This document shows, one piece after another, positions 35,398 through 47,130 of a stretch of 64,000 nucleotides of DNA. The notes under the pieces are model-generated. The model worked only from the letters and a program-made list of their open reading frames with translations, made no database searches and had not been told where the DNA came from. A program made the position numbers and the translations under genes. The DNA is from Polytrichum commune (taxonomy: Eukaryota > Streptophyta > Polytrichopsida > Polytrichales > Polytrichaceae): assembly GCA_950295325.1 (NCBI GenBank), contig OX485804.1, positions 63,454,533 through 63,518,532 of the forward strand. The letters run 5' to 3'. The number at the start of each line of letters is the position of its first letter. Within the stretch, counting starts at the first letter, position 1.

Positions 35398-36900
35398 ATG
35401 AGGGAATCACTGCAAAGTCGGCGGCATGGGAAGCATCGAAGCGAGGATGCAGACATCCAGGAGACAACGAAAGCAGCCGCCTGGGCCGTGTTCCAGCATC
35501 GCGGTGGCAGTTTAAACCGACCTACTGGATTGACATGCGGTACTGTTCGAAGAGCCTCCCGCTTCAAGATTGAAGCACAGATGAATCAAGAAATGGCGCA
35601 TCACAGCGCCTCTGCCCCCTCCGCGGATGCTGCTGCCAACAACTGGGACGCAGGGAGCACTTTGTTTGATTCCTTCGAGCTGGACTCCCTGTGCAAGCAG
35701 CTCGGCGATTCTTTCCATCCGCAGCCTGTGTCCTCTTTCGACGAGGAGGATGAGGAACTGGAGTATGCTGCTGCAGTGGACACGGGCACCGATCCATCAT
35801 CACCTCACCATGGCTACCATGATGATGAAGAGAGCGAGGAATTTGTTGAAGATGGCCGTCGCCATAGCTATCTCCAGCAGCATGCATCTGGACGAAGGAA
35901 ACAGCTTGACCTAATAGATGAGGTCCTCCCAATCACCGTTTACGAAGGGCCTGTGAGCAAGGACAATGCAACAGGCCGCAGTGCAAGCTCGCATGGGAAG
36001 CTGCTCAGTGCATTCAGTTGGTGGAGCATGTCGAAGAGCAGGAGGCGTAGGTCGTTGGAGAAGAAAAGCAGTGACGATGAGGAGTTTTCGAAAGAGGCTG
36101 CTCACCATAAAAGCAAGTGGAAGCTGAGCAACATCTTCCACCCCTCGCATCACGATGTGGCACACGTGCTCCACTCTCCCAAACGCATTGTGCCACACGA
36201 ATACTCTCTGGAGAAAGGCGGATACAAATCAGGTCGAGGGCACAGTGCTGCGAAGAACATCGTCAGCGGCAACAAATTTTCCAACCATCCTCCCAAGCAG
36301 GAGAAGAGCGGCTACGGCACTCCTCGGAGAGAGCTTGACTATATTGCGAAGGATGTGGATTTGCCAAGAGGAGTTGACAACCGCGAAGCTGATTTTTATG
36401 ACCATGATCACGATGACCACCAGCAGTATTTCTCGCATGCACTCAAGTCTGGCTTGCGAATGGTGCTTCCCCGTTCTCTCTGTAGACCGCTGCACAGCTT
36501 CGGTGATGCAGGCTCCGACATGGAGGACGTTACAGTGTACCATCATACTCAACCTGCGTCCAACAAAGAAAGTAGGCAACACCAACATTACTACGGTGAC
36601 AATGTCAGCAGCCTTCACCGCCATCCAGACGAAGAGCAGGAGTATCCAGAGACAGATTACCACCATGACCATCATCACCACTACCATCATCATTACGTGC
36701 ATCAGCAAGCCGAGGAGCACCAGGACTACGAGCTGACTGTGCAGGCGATTGTAAGGCGAGTCCCACGCAAATCGTTCGAGGAGATGATGGTATACAGGAG
36801 ATTATCCATCGAGGAAAGTGGTGTCCAAGCTCCAAGAAACTCACTCGAGAATTTCGAGCGAAGGAATTCTTGGGAGAATCATTACTCACGAGCAAGTTAG
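35398..36900 (+). CDS. Histidine-rich protein 2 (single exon)
   Basis: 500 codons plus stop. An in-frame ATG at 35374 would add MDICTHYR, but 35398 aligns with the paralogue's start. Conserved blocks: ETTKAAAWAVFQH (about 22-34), WDAGSTLFDSFELDSLCKQL (83-102), HGKL.S.F.WWSM with a basic KSRRRRS stretch, KSKWKLS.IFHPSHH, DYIAKDVDLP, HALKSGLRMVLPRSLCR and DYELTVQAIVRRVPRKSFEE. His clusters are fewer than in protein 1; the longest are in the HHDHHHHYHHHYVH segment. The sequence runs straight through the point where gene 1 has its intron. No signal peptide or membrane span is visible. Function unknown; metal binding is plausible from composition only. The basic stretch could help nuclear targeting (inferred). 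Confidence 0.87.
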   Translation: MRESLQSRRHGKHRSEDADIQETTKAAAWAVFQHRGGSLNRPTGLTCGTVRRASRFKIEAQMNQEMAHHSASAPSADAAANNWDAGSTLFDSFELDSLCKQLGDSFHPQPVSSFDEEDEELEYAAAVDTGTDPSSPHHGYHDDEESEEFVEDGRRHSYLQQHASGRRKQLDLIDEVLPITVYEGPVSKDNATGRSASSHGKLLSAFSWWSMSKSRRRRSLEKKSSDDEEFSKEAAHHKSKWKLSNIFHPSHHDVAHVLHSPKRIVPHEYSLEKGGYKSGRGHSAAKNIVSGNKFSNHPPKQEKSGYGTPRRELDYIAKDVDLPRGVDNREADFYDHDHDDHQQYFSHALKSGLRMVLPRSLCRPLHSFGDAGSDMEDVTVYHHTQPASNKESRQHQHYYGDNVSSLHRHPDEEQEYPETDYHHDHHHHYHHHYVHQQAEEHQDYELTVQAIVRRVPRKSFEEMMVYRRLSIEESGVQAPRNSLENFERRNSWENHYSRAS

Positions 36901-37938
36901 AGTTAGGGTTAGGTTTATGATGCGTGAGTGAGTGACTGCCTGCCTGTGTGTTGTGTACAACGCTTTCTTTCTCTTCTCTTCCTTCTTTTCTTCATCGCTT
37001 CGGTGCCCGAATTGCAGGTACTGCTGAATTATGATGGTTTTCTCGATAGAATGAGCGATCACAGATTGAGTGTAAGATAGATCTTTATGTAACCCCGTAG
37101 CTTGAAGAGAAGGATCTTCACGTGTGTTGCCAATGGCGAAGTGTGTAGATAACAGTAGCAAACTTGGACGCCGGGGGTTCAACTTCAAAATGTGCAATCG
37201 AAGCTGTGATGAGTTGTAACATAATACGAAGTGGGTGCTTTGAAGAGTTGCACTTCAAGGAGGGGCCATTGATTGCCTGGAGCTTGCATAGAGTTCAGTT
37301 ATTTCCTTGAGTTGCTTGTTATACCAATCATTATGCTTCTGATGTTGTAGTGCCATCCGAAGTGACACAACATTATTAGTAAGTGAGAAGAGCTTGTTCG
37401 CTTTCTTTCTATGGGAATAATCTTTGTTGACTGCATTTTGATTCCAGAATCCAAGTGCATGATGCAAAATCTTGGTTCAATTTCGTCGGCAACCTCATGT
37501 GGATGGAAGACAGAAGGAGTAGGCCTCACTAGGTGTAGAAAGAGAACCAGCTTTACAAGTGGAGTGAAGTTATGTTGTCCACCTCACATTCCTTCATAAT
37601 TCTGTAATGAACACAAAGTACATCAACATAGAGCATCTCTATGGATGCCTTTAATGGCATGCTCACACTAGGACCATCGATTGACTCATAGCAGTGGGAG
37701 AGTTTTCATTTGGATAAAAGTCCTTGTTTTGCATGTAGTGAAGTGGACGGGCAAAATTGCACCATATTACATCCAGTGAGGTTATTGTGAGGACGACAAA
37801 AAATCCTCATTGATTGTAGTATGTTTGGGAAAGAGATTAACTTTCTCTATCAAGAGGGATTCTTGTTGCCGCCGAGGAGAAATGATTGGCTCTTGTATGG
37901 GCATGCTATCAACATCATTTCTTTTTTAGATTGGGTAA
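36901..37938. other. 3' flank of histidine-rich gene 2
   Basis: Presumed 3' UTR and intergenic DNA. The short frames at 37255-37600 are antisense to each other and unsupported. No RNA gene seen. Confidence 0.4.
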
Positions 37939-37950
37939 GGCAAGATCGCA

Positions 37951-38073
37951 AAAAGAAAAGAAAAGAAAAGAAAAAATAACGTGCGTGACTCAATACCGGC
38001 ATGAATGTGAGCCTGTTAGCCTTGTGTTGATCACGATATTCCATGATGCAACATAAGGTATTTTGCCTCCATT
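37951..38073 (-). mobile_element. Truncated SINE (3' part)
   Basis: On the minus strand it has AACAGGCTCACATTCATGCC, shared with the SINE at 22334-22614, and ends in a (TTTTC)n-type tail (plus-strand AAAAGAAAAGAAAAG). A 12-bp duplication GGCAAGATCGCA flanks it (37939-37950 and 38074-38085). The tRNA-like head is missing, so this copy is 5'-truncated. Confidence 0.85.
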
Positions 38074-38085
38074 GGCAAGATCGCA

Positions 38086-39160
38086 TGTTATGCCTCACCT
38101 CTAAAATCCATAGAAGCTCTCTCAAAAGTCATTTAGCTCAACAAATATGGTGAACTGAAAGAGGATTTTCAATACGTAACTGGTGGAATGGAGTATGGAC
38201 AAGTTCTTAAGATACATATATTAGGGACTTATGTGTGAGACGAACCACGCGACCTTGCCTGAGAGGACATAAAGAGTCCATGATGGTAAAGGCTCGTTTG
38301 TGACTCCATGAGTGAAGACGTCCTTATAAATTTGTTATTAGCCCTGCTTACTGGGCTTAATACAACATAGTAAGCAGGGCTCAATCTGTGATGAGCAAGT
38401 AACTGTGACTTGCCTAACCATGTGTACAGATCTGACGTCGGTTGTAAACACCAGTTCTCCTCATTGCGTTTCCTGTAGCTTTGAAGACAAAGCTCACCCA
38501 GAAGACACACACAAATTCACACACTGGCCTCTGTAGCGTATATTTGTGTTAATGCACCGAAGTTGCTCATCAAATTAAGCCGATCGGTGATCGCAACTCA
38601 TGATGCTAAAAACGAGGCTTGAATATTTGGGGGAGGCCCAGTCCAAAGGTGGTAAGCTTAGTAGCTGGAGAGGTTGGAAGTGTCATGACTCATAAGTAGA
38701 GCAACATAACCAACTCTTGCTATAATTGAAGGCCCAACTGGGATTCCACTTTCTAAATAAGCCTGGCTTTGCTTATAGATAAGTGGGATGGCTGCCATAG
38801 GCTGACAGGATCTAAAAGGCCTCTTGTTTCTCAAATTTCTCACTTTCTCACTGTCAGATGGAGGCTTTGATCGGTTGGCTTGCAGCATGGGCAAAAAGCC
38901 TATGAAGTTGGAGCAGATGAAGGGAGCTCCAGAAAGTCCAATAACTTAGCAGCCAGCAAGATGGGTTTCCCAACTTCCAGCTCACACTTTATAGGCTACA
39001 GTCCAATGGGAGCCACTCGTGCGATCCTCACTGCCAGCGAGGATCCCTAAGATAAGCACTGCTCAAAATGACAAAGGAAGGTGGCTCAAGCCTTCATGCC
39101 CTTTGTCTGTAATCTTGATTTTGCAGCCAGGGTTGGAGGTTTGTGGATATGTATATGTAG
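38086..39160. other. Gene-free stretch
   Basis: No gene recognised. There is a short palindromic segment near 38338-38385 (GCCCTGCTTACTGGGCTTAA ... AGTAAGCAGGGC). Confidence 0.4.
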
Positions 39161-39167
39161 TCAGGGG

Positions 39168-39832
39168 ACATTAAACCTCTCCCTATGAGCTTTTCGGGGA
39201 GGTAGATACGAGCAAGGGCAGTCCCCAGAAAGAAATCAAGATTTTTGGGACCCGACCGAAAACTTCTGCCCGTCCTGTCCGACTTTGAAAAAACCATTTG
39301 CCTCTGCATTTTTGAAGGTCGCTTATCCACAAATCTCATAGTGAGTGCACTTCACCTTCAAGGTCTAGAATCCAATATATATATATGTGTGTGTACTTCC
39401 AATTAGTAAAGAAGAAATTGACTGGGATTTCATTCCGGAAGTGACAATGTCAATAAAGCATGTAATTAACTCGGAAGTCAAATACATTACAAAATCTTCA
39501 TTAGCATTGATGTTGTAGCTTTTGTGACTTACCATTTGAAGGGGTCTTTGTCATTCTAAAATGAAACATAAATTGATGTGTTGATTTTAGTATGTATATT
39601 TTATAGTAGCTTATGCCTTCTACTTTCACAAGTATTCATACGCATTAGTTTGAATGCATTAGTTTATGGATAAGTGACCTTCAAAAATGCAAGGGCAATG
39701 ATTTTTTCAAAGTTGGACAGGGCAAGCAGAAGTTTCCGGTTGGGTCTAGAAAATTTTAATTTCTTTATGGGGGCTGCCCCTGCCCGTATCTACCTCCCCT
39801 GAAAAGCTCGTAGGGGGAGGTTCAACATTCCC
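39168..39832. mobile_element. Foldback element with about 160-bp inverted arms
   Basis: The left arm (39168-39330) reads GGGGACATTAAACCTCTCCC, GAGCTTTTCGGGGAGGTAGA, TACGAGCAAGGGCAG, then TTTGAAGGTCGCTTATCC. The right arm (39672-39832) is its diverged reverse complement. The central part (39330-39540) is the dispersed repeat shared with 31960-32212. Non-coding. Confidence 0.75.
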
Positions 39833-40074
39833 CTATATAATCTGCTTGTGCGATGTTGTGGCTATAAAGTGGGCGTGAAAGAGTAGGGGACGTTGTCACT
39901 AATAGGTACTAAACAACAAAATTTTCCATAAATCTGAAGCATACATAGTAGGGGCTATAGTAGGTTTCCCTTGTAATAGTGTGTAAAATCAACCTGCTTA
40001 TTAACAATGTACAAGAAGTGCATAGAGGTGCGACAGTGATGCTAAAAACAGGCAGATGTATTTTCTCAGAAACT

Positions 40075-40690
40075 ATACTATTTTGTCTAATTAGTGTGGG
40101 CTGCACTACACTATTTTCTGACTATGATTTGGAGTGGCGCACTGTAATTAGTGTGGGTTTTCGTTTGCATGTTTGGATGAAAATTCAATGTTCCATTCAA
40201 TTGTATTTTTCAATAATCCTAAATTGAACATGTACGTGTGCAAGAAATGCTAAAAAATCAAAGATGAGCAATACCGATAACCAGTAACTTAAAACATCCC
40301 AGCGGATAACCCAATAGCAATTGACCTTTTTATCCATCAAGGACCAAAATTACAAGTGCAACCTAACAACAAAGTTGAGTTGAAAAGCCAAAAGTATAAC
40401 ACTAAAGACACATACCTACTTACTTCAATTGGTGTAAAGCGGCTCCTCCTCCTCCATTAAGCTTGGCAACAAAGAAAAGATGGACATTATAGTTTGTGCT
40501 CAAACCTGATTTTTGTCCAATGGCGCACCACAAAGAATCCTAATGTACGAGGATGAAGTGTTTGGGATGACAATACAAAATTCATCCAAAATGATGTTAA
40601 CCAAGACACTAAAAATTAATGTGGGCCACACTAATTTCCAACCCACATGAATTTCCCACCCACACTTATTAGACAAAACAATGTAGCTGA
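40075..40690. mobile_element. MITE-like element related to family M3
   Basis: The left end ACTATACTATTTTGTCTAAT followed by TAGTGTGGG is mirrored on the right by CCCACACTTATTAGACAAAA followed by CAATGTAG. Both ends carry the AGTGTGGGC motif typical of M3. About 615 bp with no conserved coding frame. Confidence 0.65.
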
Positions 40691-41502
40691 TCAAAACACC
40701 ATATTAAACATTTTGGGACTTTAAGACAATTTTGGGACTATCTTGAAGACAGTGGGGAACTCATTGGGAACACACAAGGAACACAATGGTGAGAACAACC
40801 TAAGCCATGCATGCACGCTTTGCAAGGGTTTTTTCACCATAAACTTTGTTTGCCAACTACAACTACACATTGAGAACCTAAGTGATGGGAACTTTCAAAT
40901 ATGCAAGACTAGTGCTTTTACTGAGTGAAAATAAATTGACATACAATCAATGGGAATTGCCCCACAATGACATGCCTTTGAGCACCTTGCGCACAAAATG
41001 CTATTGGGCTAGAGCTTTGTGGTGCCTATGTAAACTCATCTATCATTGATGACGGGGGTCAAGTGAAAATAAATCTCCTTTAGGTTGAAGGTCAATTCAT
41101 GTTAACAAAGTTCCAAATGGATTGTTGACGTCATTTTGCAATCAAAATGTCTAGATATATAACTTTGCTACAATAGATGTAGACACCGAGAAGTGGATTA
41201 TTTTGCCCCATTGAGAATCCCATTGTTGTAGACACCTAGATATATATATATATATATATGACATGGCATGAGGTATGGGTGTGCCTCCTCGTATCCAATC
41301 AGGAATAGACATGTCAGCAAAATTGCTCAACCTCACTCACCACCACGCCCACTCCCCACTGTGGAAACTAACTTCCTCCAAAACCGATCATCCGTCATAG
41401 TGAAGTTATATAACTAACTGCTCTGGAATTCGCCCATGCAGGCTTCAGGTCATTCACATTACGAGCTGACTGATCGATCGATCAGAGAGCACGCAAACAA
41501 AA

Positions 41503-44500
41503 ATGACGACAGAAGCTGTGCAGCCGAGTGGACATGACGCCAATTTGATGAACACTTTGGGTGCTCATCATCTCGCTGAGCCCCCCCTTGATGCAAAGCC
41601 TGCAGAAGAGCCCGGAGTGGATGTGGTATTCACAAAAGACGTACAAAGTGATTCCGATGCGAATTCTGTCAACAACAACAGCAACGATGTAAACCTAAGT
41701 GAGCCTCCTCCGCCCAATCCGGGTCATCTGCATTCGCCCGAAGTGGAGCCTCATAATGTGCTCACCGCAGCACGGAACGATAAAGCTGATGCCATCATGG
41801 AGGCCCACAAGGAGCGAGTGGAAGTGGAAGCCAATGCTTACCTTCAATCCGAAATGCGCAAGGTCCATGCGAGAGCTAACATGGCACAGGTAAGCTTTTT
41901 CTAATTCTTCACCACTTGCCACCCTCTCATTCCCAATCCAGGTCGATTGATTGTTTTTATCAAAGCTGGGGTTCTTCCAAGATAGGACGAGTCTTGATGT
42001 GCTTGAGCACTGTCAGCCACACCGTCTTTCCAATTTCACAGCCTATGTGAATCAATTAAGCACAAGTTTTGGGGCTGCATGAGAGTCAAGAAAGCTTGGG
42101 AAATGGACCACTCACTTAATAAAACGTCTTTAGTAGCCTATCTAGGTTATGGTGCATATGGAATAATTCATAGGTGACCTGGGAATGATTCCATTTGGGG
42201 GGCCCTCTTCAATTGAATCTTGGTAGATGGGTGAAGGTTTTGTATCCAAAGATGTACTGGCAACAATGAGGTGTCAACTAATGAGAATTCTATGCCCTTG
42301 ACAAACATGCGTGCAATGGGGAACCTTGAATCTTGGAACTTCATTGAAGCTAGGATGGAACGAGGGTGTCCTAACACAGCTTAAGAATGTTACATTCAAT
42401 GTCTTACGAAATAGAGGTAATGTGATCCACATTCTCAAGGTCACATGGAACTTTGGGCAATTTACCACTTATGGAACCACGTGGCCACAAGCCGGCTCCA
42501 CCCCCGAAAGCCATTATATTTTGTAAATTCCGCGCGGAAGAGATTACGCGGATCATTGAAGAACTTTGTAATCCGGACTGTGTGACTTGCCTGAACGAGG
42601 TGAATGTGTTTGAATGCTGGTTCATCTTGTTGGCGAACTTCCCAATGGAAATTATGCAGCAAAGAGGCCTGCTCACCAGGTTAATTTGTCCGCTTCACCA
42701 CATGTTTCCCTAAGCAGTAAATTGCCTAAAGTTCCATATTGCCGACAAACCCACAAGCCTTCTGCATGCGACCGGCATTTAAGCATATCACCTTGTGGAT
42801 GGTTGAGATGGCATCATGTGAAAATTTGCCAGCTTTTCTGTCATGCAGACACGAGTCCCTCCGATTGAAACGGCCCATACCAAGTGCACTATTTGAATGT
42901 TTTTCATTTCAGACTGTTGCCAAGGATAAAGAGCGAACTTGTTGATTTACACTTGTGCATAGGTGTGGCACAAACCACACGCATTTAATTGTTTTTGACT
43001 TGAGGCAGGCATTTGGTTGCATGTGTTGATGTTGGGTAGTTCAGACTGATGATACCCGAGTTGACATATCCAACATATACTTCAATTCAGGAATGTAGGA
43101 TTTTTAATTGGACCAAATAATTGAAGACGATGAGATATGCCATTGAATACAGGTACCCTTATGGTATTGACTCTCCCACATTTTGAAGACAATCATCAAG
43201 GGTAAGTTAGCACCAGAACAAGAAACTCAAGAGGTTAATGGGGGACTCATACATTGCAGGGGGAGACATGACAGGAGACATTATAACGGTTTCAGTAAAC
43301 TGCCACTACACTAAATTCTGGTGTGTATGGGTTGACCCAGGAGATGGCAGAGAGGAAAAAAATCCACGAGGAAGCCAAAGCGCTTGAAATTTTAAAACAT
43401 GATGAGGCGCGTGCCGAGCAACTCCAGTCCAATGCAGAGGTTAGGATCGAGCACAATTTGATGTCTTTGTGGTTATGATGACTTGTGGAAAATTGAAATT
43501 GAATATTGTGTGATCATGGGCCTTGAAGTGTAACGTAATGACATATGCGACTGGCTCTCATCTGAATGCTTTTTCCTTACCAGCCTGTATTTCATGCGGG
43601 CCCTTCTACACAATAAGTTTCAATAATAAACTAAGGGTTTGTGAGATTTTGGAGTTACATGGTCTCCCGCTTTTGTGTGAGATCCACTTTGTTGAGGTGG
43701 ACTTGATGCAAAACCCAGTGGCCATGAATATTATTTATTGCAAGCCAAGTAGGTGACCATATATGTCTTTCCATCCATTCAAAATGCCTTGTTTCTGAGG
43801 CCCTCAAGCTCTTAGAATAAAGTGAAGTGGGTCGGTCTCGGCCTTATCCACCAATGACAGATTTTGGACTGCAACAGTCACGGGCCCTCAGTCTCTAGTG
43901 CGAAGTGCCCAGTAATGCTACATGGCCAGTGGAAAGTGACGTGTATTTGCCTGTCAGTGTGTTGACATGAATCATTGATCCAGACAACTCCACGAGTGTA
44001 ATTTAACTTGTCACTAACAATTTACATCCTCTTATGGAGTGCCTGCTGATTCATACGTTTTGTATGGCAGATGTGGTCAAATTTTCATTCACTGTTCTTA
44101 TAAAACTATTGAAATTCTCTCATGTAACTAATTGAATTATTTATTCATTTATCTTCAACAGGCAAAAGCAGAGAAAATAGTAGAACATGCAAAACAAGAG
44201 GCTGCAAAACTGAAAGCTCACGCGAATGAGGTGACTGAGAGAGCCATTGCTGATGCAGATGCCAGAGCAGAGCGGGTATGATCACTTCCAAATTTGGCCT
44301 TCATATATTACCAAAGGCTGGTTCTGGTTTTACATAAGAGAGTTAAATAACTATTCTCTAACTCAACATGGCTCTTAGAGGATGGTTTACATCATAAAAG
44401 TTAACTAATTGTTCTGTAAACGTTCTCTCAATTCACACCTCTTTCACAGCCACCCAATTTTTTTTATTTCCCACACATTAACCACATGCATAAGACTAGT

Positions 44501-45975
44501 CTGGAACCAGAATGTCAGATATGGGCTGGCAAAAATGCACATGATTCTAATGATCTAGTGCCTAAAAATGAAGAATTTGAGTCTCAATCCTTCCCTTATT
44601 CTCGTTTGGACAACATGTACTTGCACTTCGTACAAAATGCTTACAACTGAAGTGGTGCACACATAGCGTAACTTGCTTGACATAGGATCTAAGAATGCTG
44701 ACATATCTCCAAAGATCATCGTTCAATGTGCTGAGTAATTAGAGAAAGGGAGAGGATTATGCCTATGTTTGCCAACACTAGGGTCAATTAACTGAGTTGG
44801 ATGGTTTCTAATGGTTTTAACCAGTGTTGGTCTTGAATAAAGGTGAATGCATGGTATCAATGATCAACATCAATAATGGTATAAAGAACTTACCCCTGGG
44901 TTACAATATTATAAAACTGGTCAAATCATGATATTTGGTGGGTATGTCAAGGTAAGAGAATCTTTGTATACGTGAGTTATTTTTTGGAGCAATATCATTT
45001 TAAAGCATGTTGAAACTAGGGTAATTGTACCTAGGTATGAAGATTCTTGCATGGTATATAGATCCGAATGGTGTCAAATTTTTTTTAAAAAAACCTTCAA
45101 ATACTCATACCCTACAGGTATCAAAAATATATAAATTACCCAAATGATATGAAAAAACACGATACCATACCAACATTGGTATAAACTAGGGCAACTGCGT
45201 TGTGTAACATGTAGCATTCCACATAAATTAGATTAAGCTCACTAAGGTAGATGGGTCTTAAGTGGCACCTTTTCTTAATTGGACCCCTATATTTGATTGG
45301 CATGTGGTTTGGTGAGGATCAAAGAGCAAGCACCATAAAGACACATGTTTCAAAGAGATTGGACTACGTCTTCAAATATTAATAACTATTCTACACTCAA
45401 TAGTGAACACAATTGGGAGGACCTATGTATCCAACTAAGAAATCAACAAACATGCACTTCCAATAATGATAACTAAATTAAGGGAGGTTGGATTTTCAAT
45501 CCGAGTTTTACATATGTTTCATCCAAAATTTGCCAATGCAACACGAGTTTTTTGTTTTTTTGAATTGAATCGTTAGAAGTTGGAGAACATGAAAATGAAC
45601 CAAAAACACCCACATACCTTGAAGATGTGATTAGAATTCCTGTATGGAACTAAATAGAACTATGCAGAACCTAAACTAACTTAATTAGTTTACATGGAAC
45701 CTCATATGCTACACTGTGTTGTGACTGCTTTAAAAAAAAAAAAAAAAGGATTCTTTGATTAACTCCTTCCACCTAGAGCTCTTAATGACAAACCTGCGGC
45801 TTGTGGGGCATGGGAGAACATCCAGGAAAAGGCCGCAGAAGAGGAAATGAGAAAGGTAGGTATTGCTGAGCTTGTGGATGAAGTTGAAAACCTGAAGGCA
45901 ACTGGAGAGCTCCCTGCCCAAGAGAAGAAAGGCATCATGACCCGCTTGAAGGAGAAAGTTAGTGGTCACCATTAA
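41503..45975 (+). CDS. LEA-like protein with C-terminal dehydrin K-segment (four exons)
   Basis: Exons: 41503-41889, 43341-43439, 44162-44275 and 45826-45975, all joined in phase 0, giving about 249 aa. Junctions are CAG|GTAAGC, CCCAG|GAG, GAG|GTTAGG, CAACAG|GCA, CGG|GTATGA and ATCCAG|GAA. The last acceptor is uncertain: GGGAG|AAC at 45817 is also in frame. The first about 80 residues are acidic and Asn/Pro-rich. The middle is a long Ala/Glu/Lys-rich helical region (KAEKIVEHAKQEAAKLKAHA) typical of hydrophilic stress proteins. The C-terminus EKKGIMTRLKEKVSGHH closely fits the dehydrin K-segment (EKKGIMDKIKEKLPG). Expected role: membrane or protein protection under drying, inferred from family. 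No canonical Y- or S-segment. Intron 3 contains an IR-1 repeat. Confidence 0.82.
45246..45590 (+). repeat. Intron-like repeat IR-1, long form, inside the LEA-like gene
   Basis: It starts AAG|GTAGATGGGTCTTAAGT, followed by 'GACCCCTATATTTGATTGG', 'GTGGTTTGGTGAGGATCAAA', 'GAGATTGGACTACGTCTTCA' and 'CACTCAATAGTGAACACAAT'. It matches 29755-30145 in opposite orientation. It lies wholly within intron 3 of the LEA-like gene, in the same orientation as transcription. Confidence 0.75.
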
Positions 45976-45999
45976 TTACTCGTTAATGTTAAGTTTATC

Positions 46000-46930
46000 A
46001 AATTTAGTTGGGGTTTGATAAATGTAGGCAGAGTGCGAACATCGAGCCAGCCAGTTGCTTGCAACAATCCATCTGTTTTGAAGCACACCCTAAGATACTG
46101 GAGAATGTCAAATTCTGATGGGATACCTGGTTATTCCATGCAGCATGCATGTAAAATGACAATGTTGTGATTTCTGAGTAGCTGGGAAATATGAACCACT
46201 TAGTGACTGCCCTTTGATGTCGAGTCATTGTTGATGCATGCCTTTCAGGGTTTAATATCAAGTTTTCAATGGCAACTCAGCATTTAGCTTCTGATTCGTT
46301 CACCATCGATTCAACTCATATGTCAACCACTTTCTAGGTCTTGCATTTGTAAAATAGAGAAACGAAAGATTAAAGTTTGCAACCCTACATACGTTTGGTA
46401 GCCTGGCATTCTATGTCTCGAATTGATGTGATTAAATCAATGTGAATCAGTGTATGATATGTGAATTAGAGGCTTGTGGTGCACCTTACCGTGATGCCAA
46501 CTACGAGACGCAACTAGGGATTTCTCAAAAAACTGCACTTGGGCGGCTACTAGGTATTCTTGTATCAACCGTGGGCCCTGAAACTAATCAACACTGAGCC
46601 TCTACTAACCCATCATCAGCAGAGGTGATTGTGTGTGTGTGTTGCAATATTTGGAGTTCAGATTGCAGAATGAACAATTAGGAGACTGACAGCACAACTT
46701 CGAACTGAGACAAAATGTGGATTCTAGACTGTTTCTCAGTTTGTAGGCTGACTTTATATTTTCAATTTCAGGTCTAACATTACAGCACAATATATTCTAG
46801 GTATCATGACACCAGTGTCGGTATTTCTGCCATGCAAGTCAAACAACCCATCAAACGGTTGCCATACGAAGGTCCAGAAGCCTTTGCTTTCACTGTGCAC
46901 CAGAACAAGTTTGGGAGAAAATTACCAGGG
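46000..46930. other. 3' flank of LEA-like gene, no gene seen
   Basis: Presumed 3' UTR then intergenic DNA. Short frames on the minus strand have no family resemblance. Confidence 0.4.
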
Positions 46931-46934
46931 CCTA

Positions 46935-47040
46935 CCAAGAAAAGAAAAGTTTAAGAAACACTAGTTCCCTCACACTGACGTGAATGTGAGCATGTTATCT
47001 CTGTACTGGTCATGGTAATTCATGATGCATGTTAAGGGAT
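46935..47040 (-). mobile_element. SINE 3' fragment
   Basis: Contains the plus-strand phrase 'TGAATGTGAGCATGTTA' and 'CATGGTAATTCATGATGCAT', matching the SINE body at 37951-38073, next to an AAGAAAAGAAAAG tail. I found no convincing target duplication. Confidence 0.6.
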
Positions 47041-47042
47041 TT

Positions 47043-47130
47043 GGGGCGAACCAACCCATACACTCGTTCCTTGTTGGATGCCTAAATCCTTGTTTCCAAG
47101 GAACCAGTGTATGGGTTGGTTGGTCCTAGC
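47043..47130. repeat. Hairpin repeat H1, copy c
   Basis: GGGGCGAACCAACCCATACA pairs with its complement TGTATGGGTTGGTTGG about 60 bp downstream. The loop carries TTCCTTGTTGGATGCCTAAA and CCTTGTTTCCAAGGAACC. It is inverted relative to the copies at 28612 and 31375. Confidence 0.8.

Noticed and set aside
36229-36720. Minus-strand frame of 163 codons within histidine-rich gene 2
   Set aside because: Antisense shadow of the paralogue-supported plus-strand gene; Met/Val-rich composition reflects His codons.
41503-41904. Remorin as identity of the gene starting at 41503
   Set aside because: The helical Ala/Glu/Lys region is superficially similar, but the C-terminus matches the dehydrin K-segment rather than the remorin C-terminal region.
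42264-42945. Additional coding exons within intron 1 of the LEA-like gene
   Set aside because: Overlapping frames on both strands, no domain, and the flanking exons join in phase without them.
45730-45972. Minus-strand 80-codon frame over the last LEA-like exon
   Set aside because: The plus strand encodes the K-segment and joins in frame with the upstream exons.
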